Source: Citrus sinensis
Lineage: Eukaryota > Streptophyta > Magnoliopsida > Sapindales > Rutaceae
Assembly (NCBI RefSeq): GCF_022201045.2
Contig: NC_068564.1
Location: 32,765,001 to 32,829,000 of the forward strand
Length of the DNA: 64,000 bases
Reading direction: 5' to 3'
Shown here: positions 11,581 through 24,829 of the stretch, piece by piece
Numbering within the stretch: position 1 is the stretch's first letter
How the letters are laid out: each line of letters begins with the position of its first letter
Notes under the pieces: model-generated
The model's database searches: none
What the model was told of the DNA's origin: nothing
The model's input: the letters and a program-made list of their open reading frames with translations, nothing else
Program-made: the position numbers and the translations under genes

Positions 11581-14415
11581 GAGTAACGCGTCGGCTTATA
11601 AGATACCGAGTACCGACACGGAAGAAAAATAAAAAATGATTTGCGCCACAAATGAATTTCATTAAGACATCATTAACTCAAATGTAAAGGAAATTCATTA
11701 AAATATTTGCACCTTTATTTGATTTTTGGATTAAAAGTAAGTTATCCTCGGACATCTAATCGAGTAATTTTTAAAATTATTTGATTTGATTGATCAATTA
11801 AGTTTAAAAATCTTAAAATGAGTGGAAATTAAAAAATTAATTTAACTTCAAAAAAATCGTGACTTAACATCAAAAGGTCCCCCCCCCATAAAATAATCTC
11901 ACGTGGACGCTTTTTCCGTCGTACGTGTCAGCACAGGACGCACTCTGACAATTGCGAGTCAAAGTCAGGAACTTTTTAGGCGAAGAGGAGCTTCTCTCCA
12001 ACCTCTAAGAAATTGTAGCCTTTGGTCCAAATCCACGACCGCGCGCAATTTCGATAAAATGCAACTCGAATAGAAGAAATCAATTAAATTATCCCATCTG
12101 ACTGAACGACCCAGTAGCGGGACCTCGCTCAGCAGTGGGCCCCACTTTATCCACAAAGCTGGAGCTGAGGATTTCATTTCATTTCATTTTTTTTTCTTTT
12201 TTTCTTTTTCTTTTTATCTTATAATCTCATCAAGTCTGATGGAACGTGGGCGGCACCTCGTCTTTAATATGCGCCCGCCTTAGGATGGGACCCACACTCC
12301 AAGAGTTTTGTGCTTATCTTTATTTTTTTGTATTCTGTGATATTTCTTGTGGTGCTTAATGCTCATTCAAAATAAAACAGTTAAATTCATAAAAACTCAA
12401 AGTTAAATATAATTATAAGAGCAGTAGTTTCAGTTTTTATGAATTTAATTTTTTTTAATTAATTATAATTTGTAGAGTTAATTTATAAAAGTTTTTTTCT
12501 CTTATAAAATATGAGTAGAGTCACATAGACATATTTCGTCTGTAAAGATTATTTATCTGATCATATACATCATATAATTTAATGTAATAATATAATAATT
12601 TATTGTAATAAAAATTTTAAATATCTGTATCATACAATAATTTGATATGTAATTAGTATTTCAAAAAAAGTTAATAATGTCTAAATTATTTATTTAGAAC
12701 TTAAAACATAGGAGATTATTAACAATTACAGTTACTATTTAAAAAAGAGGATGTAACACTCAAAATATAAATCTAACGTGTCGGTATAAGTTTCGCATAT
12801 TGATATAAAATTTCTATTTGCATTATGCCTATTATGTAAACATCATAGGCTTCTTTTTAAATAGTAAATTTCGTAAGCGATATTATTGCTACTTTTTTCT
12901 CTTTAATCTGGATTTTAGACATTTATCGCTTAACCAGCGTAAATAAAGTGCCTCTTTATAATTTAGAACGTGCCAAGAATAAACTCATTTAATAGATACC
13001 TTGGACGATGCTCAAGCAATAATATAATAATAATAATAAAAAAAAATCAATCACCTAAACATAATTTTGCTAAAACAATGAAGAGTATAAATGACGTCAT
13101 GCTAGCGCATAATCCTTACATAAATAGTCTCTTGACTCGCCGAGTTCAAACAACACGGCAGCCGTAAGCTTTTATTCGTTTGAGTCAAAGTTTCACCAAG
13201 GAAAGGTCACGAATCAAAACCCGTTGTGTAGAGACATATATTTCTTTAATAAAAGCTTATTTTAATAAAACAAATGAACCCAATAAACACACTTGGCTTC
13301 AAGTCTTATGAACTGTTAACAACTTCCTTAATTTAGTCTATGAATTTTCTTGGAATCGGCCATCCAAACAATGTCATTTTTGTAGACCCATATGGAGAAA
13401 AGTTTATTTTCGAAAATTTAAAAAAAAAAAATTGAAAAGTTTCTGATAAAATGAAATAAAGTGCAGTGTCTTTATTACCTAATCCAAAAAAAAAAAAAAA
13501 AAACTTTACTAATTCAAATCACATGGGAATATTCAAAGAATAAAACTAATCCAATCTCTATTAACTTTCTTATTATCTCATTTATCTCTCCAATTGTTTA
13601 ATGCTTATACCATACCTTAGAACATTATTTATTTATTTTTTTGTTTCCCTTTGGTACTATGTTTGCTTTTGATTTACAAAATTGATAATGCTTGATAATT
13701 CCTTAGTTGGATAAGACAGCTGACAAAGAGTTAAATAATGTTTCACCTTTGCTGCTCATGAAATCTCTTCTGGCCTCCACACCCAAAAGATTACATCCTT
13801 ATCGAAACCAAATTGGAAAAATTGACCAAATATGATATTACTTATTTTATGTGGCCAGATTTGTTACATTCTTTCCATGCTTTAAGGTTTAAATTAATGA
13901 GTTTTTAATATATATATCCTTTTGATTAATATTGATCCATTCGTAAAACTTCAATCTAATTATATCCAATCGCGCAGTAGATTTTATACGTTCAATATAA
14001 TTCAAGAGAATAAGAAGGGTAGATTTAATTGAATATGATCTTCTTCTTTTTTTAATAAGAAAAGAAATTAAACTTAGCAAAATAAAGAAAATAAAATTGT
14101 CCTTAAAGAAGTGGGTGAGATTGAAACAAGCAACACAATCTTCTAATTTATCATGCATGCATGAAAGTTAAGTGCATTTTATGGATGGTCGACATAGCAA
14201 TAAAAACTCCACTAGCATACTCCTCCACTTTTTGGAGATATGGTTGTTTATGGTGGACACAAACATTATAATAATAATAATGTGGCAAACCAATTTTTAG
14301 ATGGACCTACATCGCTATAAATTGTAATCTTAAAGGAAACAAATCAAGTGGATAAGAATAATTATATATCAATGAAAATTAAAAAAGGGGTCCATCAATT
14401 TCCTAACCGGCTAGC

Positions 14416-14714
14416 TTGCTCTCAATATATACAGCATCTATTTTAAATTTTTGGGATCTAATTATTGTTGCAAAGGCTTCTCTTATCATGTCAGGTCAAG
14501 GATTTTTGCTTGTAGTTTTAATGGAACATGATTATAGGGTTGTTTATACTCCTAAATCATGTAATTTAGTGGCTCAAGGTTTAGCAAAAATGGCCTTGTT
14601 CAGTTCGGAATCTCAAGTGTGGATTGAGGAGGTTCTAAAAAAAATTAAAAATCTTTGTAACTGTTTTGTTCTTTTGGAAATGAAATCATTTACCATTTAA
14701 AAAAAAAAAAAAAA
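14416..14714 (+). pseudogene. 5'-truncated LINE remnant: RNase H-like (RVT_3) C-terminus with poly-A tail
   Basis: The open frame reads VVYTPKSCNLVAQGLAKMAL, matching the C-terminal part of the RNase H-like domain carried by plant non-LTR retrotransposons (CN-VA-LA pattern). It ends 30-40 residues later at a stop directly before a run of about 17 A (14698-14714). Only the 3' end of an element is present, as expected of a 5'-truncated LINE insertion. I did not find a clear target-site duplication. Confidence 0.6.
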
Positions 14715-17700
14715 GACTTTGGGAATTGCATGTGTGGTACATAAATTGGATTTGTTTGCTTAATCAATTGATTTTGCTAGCATGGCGATCAAGGACGTGT
14801 AGCCCATGAGTGAATTTTGAGACAAAAGCTTCTTTCATGAAGAAAAAAATAGTTCAATGAATTAATGTATAATTTCATCATCATGCATATTAAAAATTTA
14901 TATTTTAGGATAACTCTATGTTACTTACACTCCATTAATATAATTCTTAAATTTGTCATAACATGTCTTAAATTGTGTAAAATTTAAAATATAACTCATT
15001 ACTTGAAATTTTGATAAGATGTATGTTTTGTTTGGAACTGAAAGCTACAGTTGCTGTGAAAAAATTTATAATTATAAAATAAAAATTAATATTATGTAGT
15101 AAATATAATTTTTAAATAATAATTTTAACAAAATTAGTAAATATATAATAAATTTTTTATCGTACAAACATAAAATTAAATTAATTTAACTTTTAAAATA
15201 CAATTACCAAATATTTGAGTATTATAACTTTTAACATATAACTGCCTAACTTTAATTTCAAAAAAACCAATATAAGTTACTTCATTACTTCAACTAACCA
15301 TGGTTATGGGTTAAAGTTTTAACATCAAGATCAAGAAAAAAAACAATTCATTAAAAAAAACTTTAAGAAAAAAAGTAATAGAGCTGCAAACATTTGGTGG
15401 GAAGTGGCAATTAGTACTCTTCTTTAAATTGTGGTTCTAATATTCGCGTTCCGTGGAGAAGGACATGATGTGTCTCGTCCTTTCTTTTTGTTTTTTTTTT
15501 GTTTCGAAGGATTATTTAAATCATCAAAGTCAATTCAGATAAGATCAACTGAAATAAGGATGTCCCTGTGAATTTGGCAGCCCAGGCCACATGGATTGAT
15601 TCTAATGGCTAGTCTCACACCAAATTTGGTAAAAGGTAGAAACAGCAGTGGTGGAGCCTGAATACAGCTAAATTCAAGCTGCCTTCTTCAATACACATTT
15701 CTCAATTAATTAAAATCCAACTTTGAATGGTGGCCTAAATTGAACACTTCAAACTTTTCAAAAATTGTTCTCCAGATTTCACATTCCTATTCACACCACA
15801 CCCAAAGGGCGAAGCAAATAATTCCAAGTCTCCAATTAGGTTCCTTGAGCCTTCACGTATCAAACTTTTGATCAAATATTATACGTTTAGCCAGCACTTT
15901 TGGGTTGATTTTTTGATTTTCGAGAATTGAGACCCCACTCGTGAGGAGCCACGTTAGACGAAAACTTTGACATGTATTGTTGGTTGATTTGTGAGAATTC
16001 TATTCGTGTTAGTGGTCAATATTGGTAATCAATACTTGTGGATATCCAAATCTATCTAATTGTTCAGAAGGAAAAATCAATCTAATTTCTAGGAGCCCAC
16101 CACGATCTTGAATAAGATTTGGACAGAGAAAAAAATATCACTTTGTACCAAAGCCTTTTGCCTGGTTATTTGTTCAGCCACGTTTTGTGGAGTTGGAGAA
16201 TTTGTTAGGCAATAATAGTATGATCATGAAAGTACAAGAAAAACACTGACGCACTTGAAGTGTTTGTCTTAATGTGTTTGGTAGTAGCTTCTCTTTTTTT
16301 TTAACCGAGTAGACGCACAAATCCCCTTTTAAGTTTGGTTCCCGCGTTGGCCTATCTGTCTATTCGTAAATTGTTGGAGAGTTATCCATTCACCAGACAA
16401 AATTAAAATTTTGAGGATCAGAGAGCATCATTTTCACTTAATTTTAACTTTTGACATTATATCAGTTGTGCGTTACAAACCTTAGTATTCATCAACAGCA
16501 TTAGGAGAACACTTTGAAATGGGTTTGTTATTTTAAGCGCCCTGTTTACCTGTTCCATTTATCTCTCTTCTGCCTCCATTGATCTTAGTGCAGGTTTCGT
16601 TATCAGTTTAAACCAACCTTTTTTTTTCCGAGAAAGGAAAGTGCTTATTAGATAAGAAGCACACCAAAAGATTGAGATGTTTTTCACCTAACAACATTTA
16701 ATACATTACTAACTCAGGTTGGCAAATACCAAATCCTTGGCGGTTAGCTTCATTTACTAATAATTTAATTTGGCAACAGTCCATTCTTCTAACTTGGTGG
16801 TTGAATATTATTGAATGACCGCCAACTAATTCCAGTTCGTTCCAATCTGTAAAATTATGTCTTTTCACTATAATTTTCAGAAAGTACATTGCTGGTCTCC
16901 AGAAAAACATAAAGCCCTCCAGGAATGGTGTGGAAGAAAATTAATCACAAGTGCTTTTGAGGGTTTTTCTAAAGTAGCTGTCTTTGTAGAAGTGGTTGAT
17001 GCTGCTGCTCGGAAGCGCTTTCTTTACAGGCACTACAGTAAAAGTGAATTGAATGGCTCAATCAATAAATACAAAAGCACATGGTTCGTGAATTTCCACA
17101 CGGCCTTTCCCTCATGACCCGGTAATGTACACGAGCAACGAACAAATCCATATTCATTTTATTTAGGCATAAAAACAAAAGCTAAGTAGGTGGGAAGGTT
17201 CACCACATTGTATACATACCAGGGGAGATGAACTTTGAACTTAGAAAGCTGCAGTGAAAGGCCTAAAAGTTAATGGTCCATGGACCCTACAATTGGAAAT
17301 AATAGTTTAAAAAATAGAAAATAAAAACACCAGAAATAGAAAATCGTCCCTTTGTGCACTGGCATTCAGTTATTACTGATTGAAGAATTAACATAAACAA
17401 AATCTTACGAAATTTAGTCCAGAAAATGTACCTAAATCAAACAAATCCTCTGTTCCAAATGTCAGCCGCTGATTTAACCAACAAGCAGTCGCCACTGTAG
17501 CCGAAAATGTTGTTATGCATCATATGAACCATGCAGTTTATAAAGCTCAGTTGCTTTAAAATTAAATGGTATAGTGTGTATGTCAGTCTTAAGAAAATAC
17601 AGTGTGATAGTCTTGCAAGTACAATTTAAACATGTATTCAAAGAGTGGATCTGCTACTGCTTGAATTCAACAATTACATCTGCACAATGTCTAATGCACA

Positions 17701-17798
17701 AAAAAATGGACAATGGAAGACCAGTAACCAGCCAGCTGAAAGGGAAAAAAAAGAATCCATTAATCAAACTGGTTGTGGTCGATGCGCAATGGCTAGCT
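14715..17798. other. Spacer, no recognised gene
   Basis: AT-rich with short open frames only. The best open stretch, 16857-17117 (+), has no family I recognise. The part just below 17,799 probably contains the 3' UTR, and perhaps a last exon, of the neighbouring LHC-like gene. Confidence 0.5.
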
Positions 17799-17873
17799 TC
17801 AACCTTCAAGCCAACTGAAGGAAAAAAGATTCATTCGTTTGTGCTTGTGTATGGAAGAAGGAAAATACTTCAC

Positions 17874-20009
17874 CTGCTCTATAATATTCTTCCCCGTTTG
17901 ACCTTCAATTACTAGGCCAACAGTGAGACCAATCATTGCCCATGCTCCGTTAATGGCCTCAATTTGCCGTCTTCTCTGAAAATGCAAAATAAGCCATCAG
18001 TAAACAAAGCTAAACTATATCCCACATTCAACTCCCCAATTTTTATTCAAGAGTGAAATTTGGGTATGCTGGTTATTGCCCTCCAATGTACTCATCAGGA
18101 AATATTTACGATAAACTACTGCTATCAATACTTAATACGACAAGAGAAGTCATTTATTATTCATTATCTTCATAAGATAGTGAATTTCCTCCACCTTGAA
18201 TTTCTCTTTTGCTTGAATTTCTTGCATCTGTTTGTTGGCCAACCGTTTGGCTTCCAAAGGATCAACCATGATTATTTTTTTGCTTGAATCATTTGTCCTA
18301 GGAGATATCTGTATGAAGAAGAAAAGACGGGTGCACATTCATATTAATAAGACTGTGATTTAGCACAAAAGACAATTTTATTTCCATACAATGCTAAAAA
18401 TACATGAAGCAGGGAATCAATTTCCTCCCATTGGCTGCAAGCAAATTAAGTGCCAAGGTGGTGAAATGATCTTAACCAAAAAGTGCGAGTTGAATCTCCA
18501 ACAGATAGTAAAGGAAGGATGTGATCACAAAATATACGCACAGATGCAACATAAGCAGTGATCAGGATATAGTTTCCTAAGAAAGAGGATAATCTCTCAG
18601 TTAAGCATTCCCCTGAGCCGTCAACAGGCTTATAGGATTTTGGCGGCTGGAAACACGAGAGCCACTTAATAAATAGAGATACAATATTCAAACTCAGAAG
18701 GTATAGGGCTAACAATAAGCACTCACAAAAAATCTTATGTAAGGTTCTCTACTCTCTAGACAATATCTACAAGGAAGGTTTAAGAGCACTCAATGAATTA
18801 CAACACATTAAGCGGTCCCCCAAAATTATGGGGGCTCATAACTAAGTCGCTAAGTAATCATTTAAGTACTCGCAAGAAAGTGACATTAAAGTGCAGAAAA
18901 GGGATAATTCACCTAACAATATGCCCCTCGGAAGAGGTCCTTTTAGTTTAAAAGGGAAAGCTTCTCTATAACCAAAGCGTTTTGCTTTTTGATTTTGAAT
19001 TCTAGCCAAACAGGACTGATCCTTATGGTTTGTTTCAAATTATTGTTAAAAACTGAAGTGAACAGATGCGTGCTCACCCTTATCTAATACCGGTATGCTC
19101 CTCAGATAGATGGTTTGCAGTTATATCTAAATGAACTGAAAAAATGTCTAGACACAGGGATTGTACTAACATGAGCCACTCAACTGACTGGTCATCAATC
19201 ACATACCTACAAGATCTTTGACCATAGTCAAACCAAATATATCTGGCATTATACATGTGGAAGGCTTGGGGGTTGATTCATACATTAGGATTAGCCAAGA
19301 CTTGAAATGCTTGACCCTTGGTTCTACGAGTAACCAGGCTTACATTCAGGTCTCTTCTCCATCCCCACCTGAAAAGAGAAACGTAAAAAGATAAATTCCC
19401 CTTCAATCATAGTAGTCACGACATGAGGCGACCAAGCAATTTCATACTTGCATCACTACGAAACAACATAAACTACATGTTACATTTAATAACTGAAATT
19501 ACTTCAAGGATGTAATATTGTTCTGGTCAAAACTATCCCACAAAACCACATGACCAAATACTTCCATTGTATTCAAAGTACTTCAAAAAATTTACCAATT
19601 ATTTCATTATCAAGCCATGTATAATCTTCATTATTCACATTCTTGAAAAATTAAAAAACAACCTTTCACTATAGGAACTGGGAAAATGCCCAGAAAAAGT
19701 CGGTCAAAACAATCTGTTTAATTAATATTCATAAATATTTATTCTTATCAGTTAAAACCAAATGAACATGAATCCTTAAATAGATAACCATCCATTTTTT
19801 TCCCCCGGCAACCAGAGAGAAGACAGAAAATAATAAATAAAAAAAGAACCAAATAAAGGAAGGAATAAGAGGAAATGAAGAAGTGGGTAAGCGTGAACTT
19901 ACTTCAAGAAAGTAGCAGAAGAACAAGGGTAACGAAGAGAAGAGGAGAACTCCGGAGCTCCATTGATGATGACGATGGCACGTGCTTGTACATCATATGC
20001 GGACGCCAT
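17874..20009 (-). CDS. Plastid-type single-helix LHC-like (LIL/OHP-type) protein
   Basis: I assembled four coding exons on the minus strand: 20009-19903, 19368-19284, 18308-18195, 17975-17874. All have AG acceptors and GT donors and join in phase (136 codons). The N-terminus is rich in S, R, T and A, as in a chloroplast transit peptide (residues ~1-60). It is followed by a charged helix (MVDPLEAKRLANKQMQ) and RRRQ with EAINGAWAMIGLTVGLV at about 107-123, the E..N/G..AM pattern of a chlorophyll-binding membrane helix. Related one-helix proteins sit in thylakoids and help pigment binding or photosystem assembly. The 3' end is not settled. Reading through the CAG/GTGAAG donor adds 24 residues, to a stop at 17799-17801. 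Alternatively a small last exon lies below; one weak candidate starts near 17,510. Which LIL/OHP subfamily this is, I cannot say. Confidence 0.75.
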
Positions 20010-20163
20010 CTCGATTCTCGCCCTTCTTTCTTTTCGGCCTTTTCACTTCTTTATCCTCCTATCCATATTTATGTATTTATTTATTCGTTGGGATTGATTG
20101 GACCAAATTTTTTATTTTTATTTTTTAAAATTTTTAAATTTTTTAATTTTTTAATTTTTTTGA

Positions 20164-21169
20164 TAGGGACAGTTTTAGAGTTGGCAAAAATCTCTACGCT
20201 GACGGGTATTTTCAGAGATTTTTTTCATTCGGGAAGGGTATGAGGATAATTTTATACCCAATTTCTTATTTGGGAAAGGGACAAAAAAATTTTTTAACCC
20301 AATTTCTTATTCAGGGAGGGGACGAGGATGAGGTGGAATCCCCATCCCCTACCCATTTTTCTATTTTAATTTTTAATTTAATTTTTAATTTAATTTTTAA
20401 TTTTTAAAATTACTAGTACATAAATTATAAAATTATAAGTATTGGTAAAAATAAAAAATATCAAAATATTTATATTATTAAACTTTTAGGCCTGATTAAC
20501 TAATTAAAGTTCTAAATTTTTATTTAGGACATTAAAAAGACCGGACAGATTCTATTAGCCCAAAAATTTTGTTTTAATTTTAATATTCATTAAATATTTT
20601 AAACTTAAATCTATTTTTTATTTATTTTTAAATGTTATAATTGCCACAGCAAATCACAATTTTAATATCTAATCTAATCTAATATTTGCTCTTGATTTGC
20701 TTTGACTTAACTATTATGTAGTAAAGGAAATAGTCTACATTTATAAAGTGCCCACGCTACCATTGAAAAGTTAATTTTGAATCTAAATTTGATTTTATTT
20801 GTTATAATTTTATATTAGACTATTAATTTATTCATGATAGTTTGTATCCCTTGCATGCTGCGTTACTTACTAATTTAATGTATGTGACTTTTGTAATGGA
20901 CATTAATGTAAGATATATTTCGAACTTTACTTTTATTTGAATTTTTTATTTTAATATGATTAACTCAAAATCGAAAACAAAAAAAAATTATATTAATTAT
21001 TCGGGAATCGGGGACCTTCGGGGATCCCCTGTTATTATTCGGGGAGGAGATAGAGATTCTCTTAAATAATTCTGACGGGGACGGGGTGAGGATGGGGACA
21101 TACGCAAAATATCAGGGATGAATACAAAGAGATTGGTCCCCTCCCATCCCCTCCCCATTGCCATCCCTA
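20164..21169. mobile_element. Non-autonomous hAT-like element, about 1.0 kb
   Basis: Begins TAGGGACAG and ends TTGCCATCCCTA, an imperfect inverted pair with the TAGGGATGGC ends shared by many plant hAT elements. Both subterminal regions are rich in GGGGA/TCCCC stretches (for example cggggatcccc near 21,020), while the interior is AT-rich and non-coding. A clear 8-bp target duplication was not found. Confidence 0.6.
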
Positions 21170-22244
21170 GATTGTTTTCCTTCGCTCGCTATCGTTAATC
21201 AAGGCATTACATAACGGTCGTTTAATTTGGGCGGGACCGAGGGGGTTGCCGTCGTTAACTGTGATGGACAGACGGTGGCTCACAAGTCACAAACATTTCT
21301 GTGGGCTTACTGTATATATTAGTTCCTAAAGGCCCGGCCGTTGAGTTATATTTTCTGTAACTTAATAATTAATTAAAAAATAAATTCTTTAGTCATTTTG
21401 TAATTAACAATCGAATCATTCTAGGATAATGTAACTTATTAATAAAATAACTTTCAAAATGTATTTTTTTTTCTATTTTAACTAAAATTTCCACAAAAGT
21501 GTAAGTCAAATTAGGGTTGCCAAAAAAATGTAAAGCTTGAAATCCGGCCCACATAAATTGGGCCTGGAAATGAGCCGAAATGTATAAGTCCATATACATT
21601 GGGCCTGAATAAGGACTTAAGAGAAAAAAAACTTGAGTTTTTTTAATTCATTAATAAAAAATCAAAATATTAAATAGATATTTTTTTTATATTAATATCT
21701 GCGAATTATTATATTGTGTTATTAATATTTTATTTATTGGGCTATTATTCTATTTTTTATTATATAATTATCTTTAGTTTTATTTATTTTTTACTTTATA
21801 ACAATTTTTAAAGGGATTGGGCTTATTAATAATGAATTAGGCTTCAGTCTGGGCGTGTAAAGGCCTGGCCCAACCTTAAGTCTGAACTGCATCAGTACGC
21901 GATCTTAACATGCCCAGTCCATTCGACAAACTTCACCATTCATAGACTAATCTCATTCTTTTATTTATTTATTTTATTTATTTTTGGATCGACACACATG
22001 TTCAATACTATAGACAGCCTCACTCGAGATAGGCCTGTTTCTCTTCTTACTCTTTGAATAAGCTTTGAAATTCAGTCCAATGTCCTGTGGAGACTTATCT
22101 CATCCACCCAAAAAAAAAAAAAAAAAAAACACTCGACAATAAGGTGTGGTGATATCCACCACTTAACTAAATAATCATTTATAAAATTAACAGATTACCA
22201 AACATCCCAATTAGCCATAAACAATTCAATACAAGCAATCCCAC
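21170..22244. other. Spacer between the hAT-like element and the membrane-protein pseudogene
   Basis: No gene recognised. Contains AT-rich sequence, stretches with purine-rich 'gggcctgg' phrases typical of decayed repeats (about 21,540-21,910), and a poly-A run near 22,110. Confidence 0.5.
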
Positions 22245-22995
22245 CATCATCATCTGAAACGCCGTAAAATGTTTTGATAATGTAATCATAAAACCAGGAA
22301 CCATATTGCAATGAGAGGAGTCAAGAAATCCATGAAGCTCTATGCCCTTGACAATATTTGCTGCCTTTCCAAGTGCTTCAGTTCCATAGTAATTTTCTGA
22401 AATGACAAGTGCTAAATTGTAAATTCCACACCGCTGTCAAGTAAGCATAGAATGCGGCAATTGGAATGAAGTAAACAGCATCGTGTACAAAGCTTTCAAC
22501 GCTGATGGATCTTGAAGAAACATCATGAGAGGAAGCAGAGTTACCAGGGCAGGGAAAATGTAAGCAACACCAAATATAGTGAAAGTGGTCAATGGCCTTT
22601 TAAATGTTCTTGCTGTCCAAGTCCTTTAATGACACAATTTGACCACGATGTGCTATTGCTGATGCAAGGATAGTGGATATTGAGAGGAAGAAGGAGATGA
22701 TGAAGGTGATGAAGAGGAAATCCATTCTGTGCCAACGCACATTCTTATATCCTTATGCTGAAGGATAAGAAGGTTAAGAGTGTTCAGGGTTGTTTGGACT
22801 TAACAAAAGAAGGAAGCTTTGTTTAATGATCCATTGGCTGATCAAAGATTTAATGGAGAAAAAATTGGACAAGTACAGGATAGAAATAAGTGAGAGGGCA
22901 AGTGCGGTGAAAGATGCGCAAGGTTGCCATTTTTTTGAGGGATTCTCTAAGAATTTCCAAAAATCCAAGAAGCATATGGGCTTCGGTTGCACAAA
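22245..22995 (-). pseudogene. Decayed tandem copy of the multi-pass membrane protein gene at 25.8-26.7 kb
   Basis: Fragments in different minus-strand frames line up in order with the intact neighbour. First comes FLDFWKFLENPSKKW with ALALSLISILYLSNFFSIKS (N-terminus and TM1), then DFLFITFIISFFLSISTIL with ASAIAHRG (TM2). Next is FPALVTLLPLMMFLQDPSAL after a frameshift, then YNLALVISENYYGTEALGKA and ANIVKGIELHGF after another. Several stops and at least two frameshifts interrupt it, and the C-terminal part is missing. The intact gene reads VISVLEEKCGIEALGKAAQI at the matching place. Interpreted as a dead tandem duplicate. Confidence 0.8.
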
Positions 22996-23875
22996 TTGTG
23001 GACTGACTCTACATTTCAAATCCTCAGAAAACTTGTATATAGAAAATGAGCAAAAGCTATAGCCCTGCCTATATATTTAGGTATAAATCATGACATTTTA
23101 TCTTTGCATTAGTCCATCCTTTTTCCATTTACATGGGAGAAAGAAAAGTCTTGGTCATTTTTACTTCCTTGTAATGACTGAGGCACTGAGCCTTCCACAG
23201 TTGAAGTTTCCAATATATTGGATGGAAAATAATTTAATATTGTGGTAACAGCATGAAGATTATAATATGAAGAAAATCAATGTCAAAGAAGTGAAATAAA
23301 TTAAAGATGGAATAAATTAATTGGCAATAAGATTACAAACTTTTTTTTTTTTGGGGGAAACTTAAGACAAAGTCCTCAATAACAGAACAGGAGAAGAGAC
23401 CAAGTAAACATGACAACTGGGAATTAAATGAAAAGCCTACTTAGAGACTCGATCGGTTATGGATATTGGCCCACAATTGCTATGAAATGTAAGCTCTAGC
23501 TTTCAGGCAGTTAATTCTGAAGGGCGCTTAGAAAACACCTTTAACAGCCTTGGGAAATAACTTAACTTGTGAGTCAATCTGTTAATTCTGCATTCAACTC
23601 CAAGTGTACATGTGCTCAGCCAGTGTATTTGATCTGACAAGCATTCTGTTAAAAAGCAGTTGATTTACTCTGCGAAAAAAGAAGCTTATTTTCACTTGGT
23701 AGCTTTGTTGTATAGGCTACCTGAATGTAACAAGCATACTGGCTGTTTAACACTGATTTAAGAAAATTGTAGAAAATATGGGACATGTTTCTGGTACATA
23801 ATTTCTTATTAAATTCATTCAGCGAATGACACTTAATTATCATAAGAATTCTGTGCAGATAGTGAAGAATATTTT

Positions 23876-24056
23876 TATGGATTTGGGATCCTGACCGCCA
23901 TAAATCTATTATAGTCTCTTGGAATACAATTTGCTCTCCTAAAGATGAAGGTGGTTTAGGTCTGAGGATCTGAAGTCTTTAAAATTAGCCGCCTTATTAA
24001 AGTTTGCTTGGGATATTGTGAATAAAGATTCACCTTGACTTACATGTATGTAAGAT
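23876..24056 (+). pseudogene. LINE reverse transcriptase C-terminal relic
   Basis: One plus-strand frame reads WIWDPDRHKSIIVSWNTIC, then SPKDEGGLGLR, a stop, and SLKLAALLKFAWDIVNKDSP. This is the conserved block following the polymerase domain of plant non-LTR retrotransposons (pattern W..ICxPKxxGGLGLR..xxLNxALLxKxxW). Internal stops show it is dead. Confidence 0.75.
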
Positions 24057-24695
24057 TTGTCATGCAATGCCTCGAATCAGTCTATTTTCAAAATCCAAAC
24101 TTCAGGGGCAGAAACTTCAGAGAAAATTCGGAGTCCTTAAAATAACATTGTAAATACTGGAAAAAGTCTTGTATGCCTCTTAATCAGTTGCCAACTACTA
24201 CAAATACTTCATTCAATTATGCGATGGTCAAAAACTTTGATTATTAAGCCTCAAAAATCATTCAAGCTATAATATAACACAGTAGGAGAACAAGAATAAA
24301 ACCCAATTAGAAGGTTAAATATTCTGATTATCAAGTGTTTAGAGGATATTATCGTTTTATCACCTTTATATATATATATATATATATCACTTTATCATTA
24401 AAGTTTTATGATAATTACATTTTTCTCATTTAATGTTTTAGTTTTTATTATTTCATTAATCAAACCATTAAAGGTAACATAAATTATAACAAAAGTCTAT
24501 TTTACAGTTGGTGATAAAATTTGGGTCATACAATTAATTAGAGTGTGGCACATATACAATAGGCCCATGTCTAATATGCCCTTATAAAATGTGAAAAGGA
24601 AATTGAAAGGTAAAAATAAAATGGGAATATCTTAAGAAAGGAACATGAGCCACTTTATTAACATAAAAAGTGCAAAAAATATCTCTCAAAATGTT

Positions 24696-24829
24696 TTAAA
24701 GTTGCCACATGTCAATGGGGACCTACTGTAATAATGACAGTCTCTCTGTTAAAATTGTTACCTTAAAGTTGCCACATGTCAATGGAGACCCACGGTAATA
24801 ATGACAGTCTCTTTATCAAAATTATTATA
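24696..24829. repeat. 67-bp direct tandem duplication
   Basis: Two adjacent copies beginning ttaaagttgccacatgtcaa and containing taataatgacagtctct, differing at a few positions. The second copy starts at 24,763. Confidence 0.9.

Larger units (their letters stand above)
9169..14415. other. Long spacer upstream of the TPS gene
   Basis: No supported protein gene. The stretch just above 9168 is the TPS 5' UTR/promoter. Further on are a MITE (9660-9787), a poly-C/poly-A tract (11546-11580) and a GC-richer patch at about 11,200-12,310 with several ACGT cores. The remaining sequence (about 12,310-14,400) is AT-rich with short poly-A runs and no recognisable coding signal. Confidence 0.55.

Noticed and set aside
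16857..17117. 86-codon plus-strand frame as a gene
   Set aside because: No start context, domain or splice signals; not supported.
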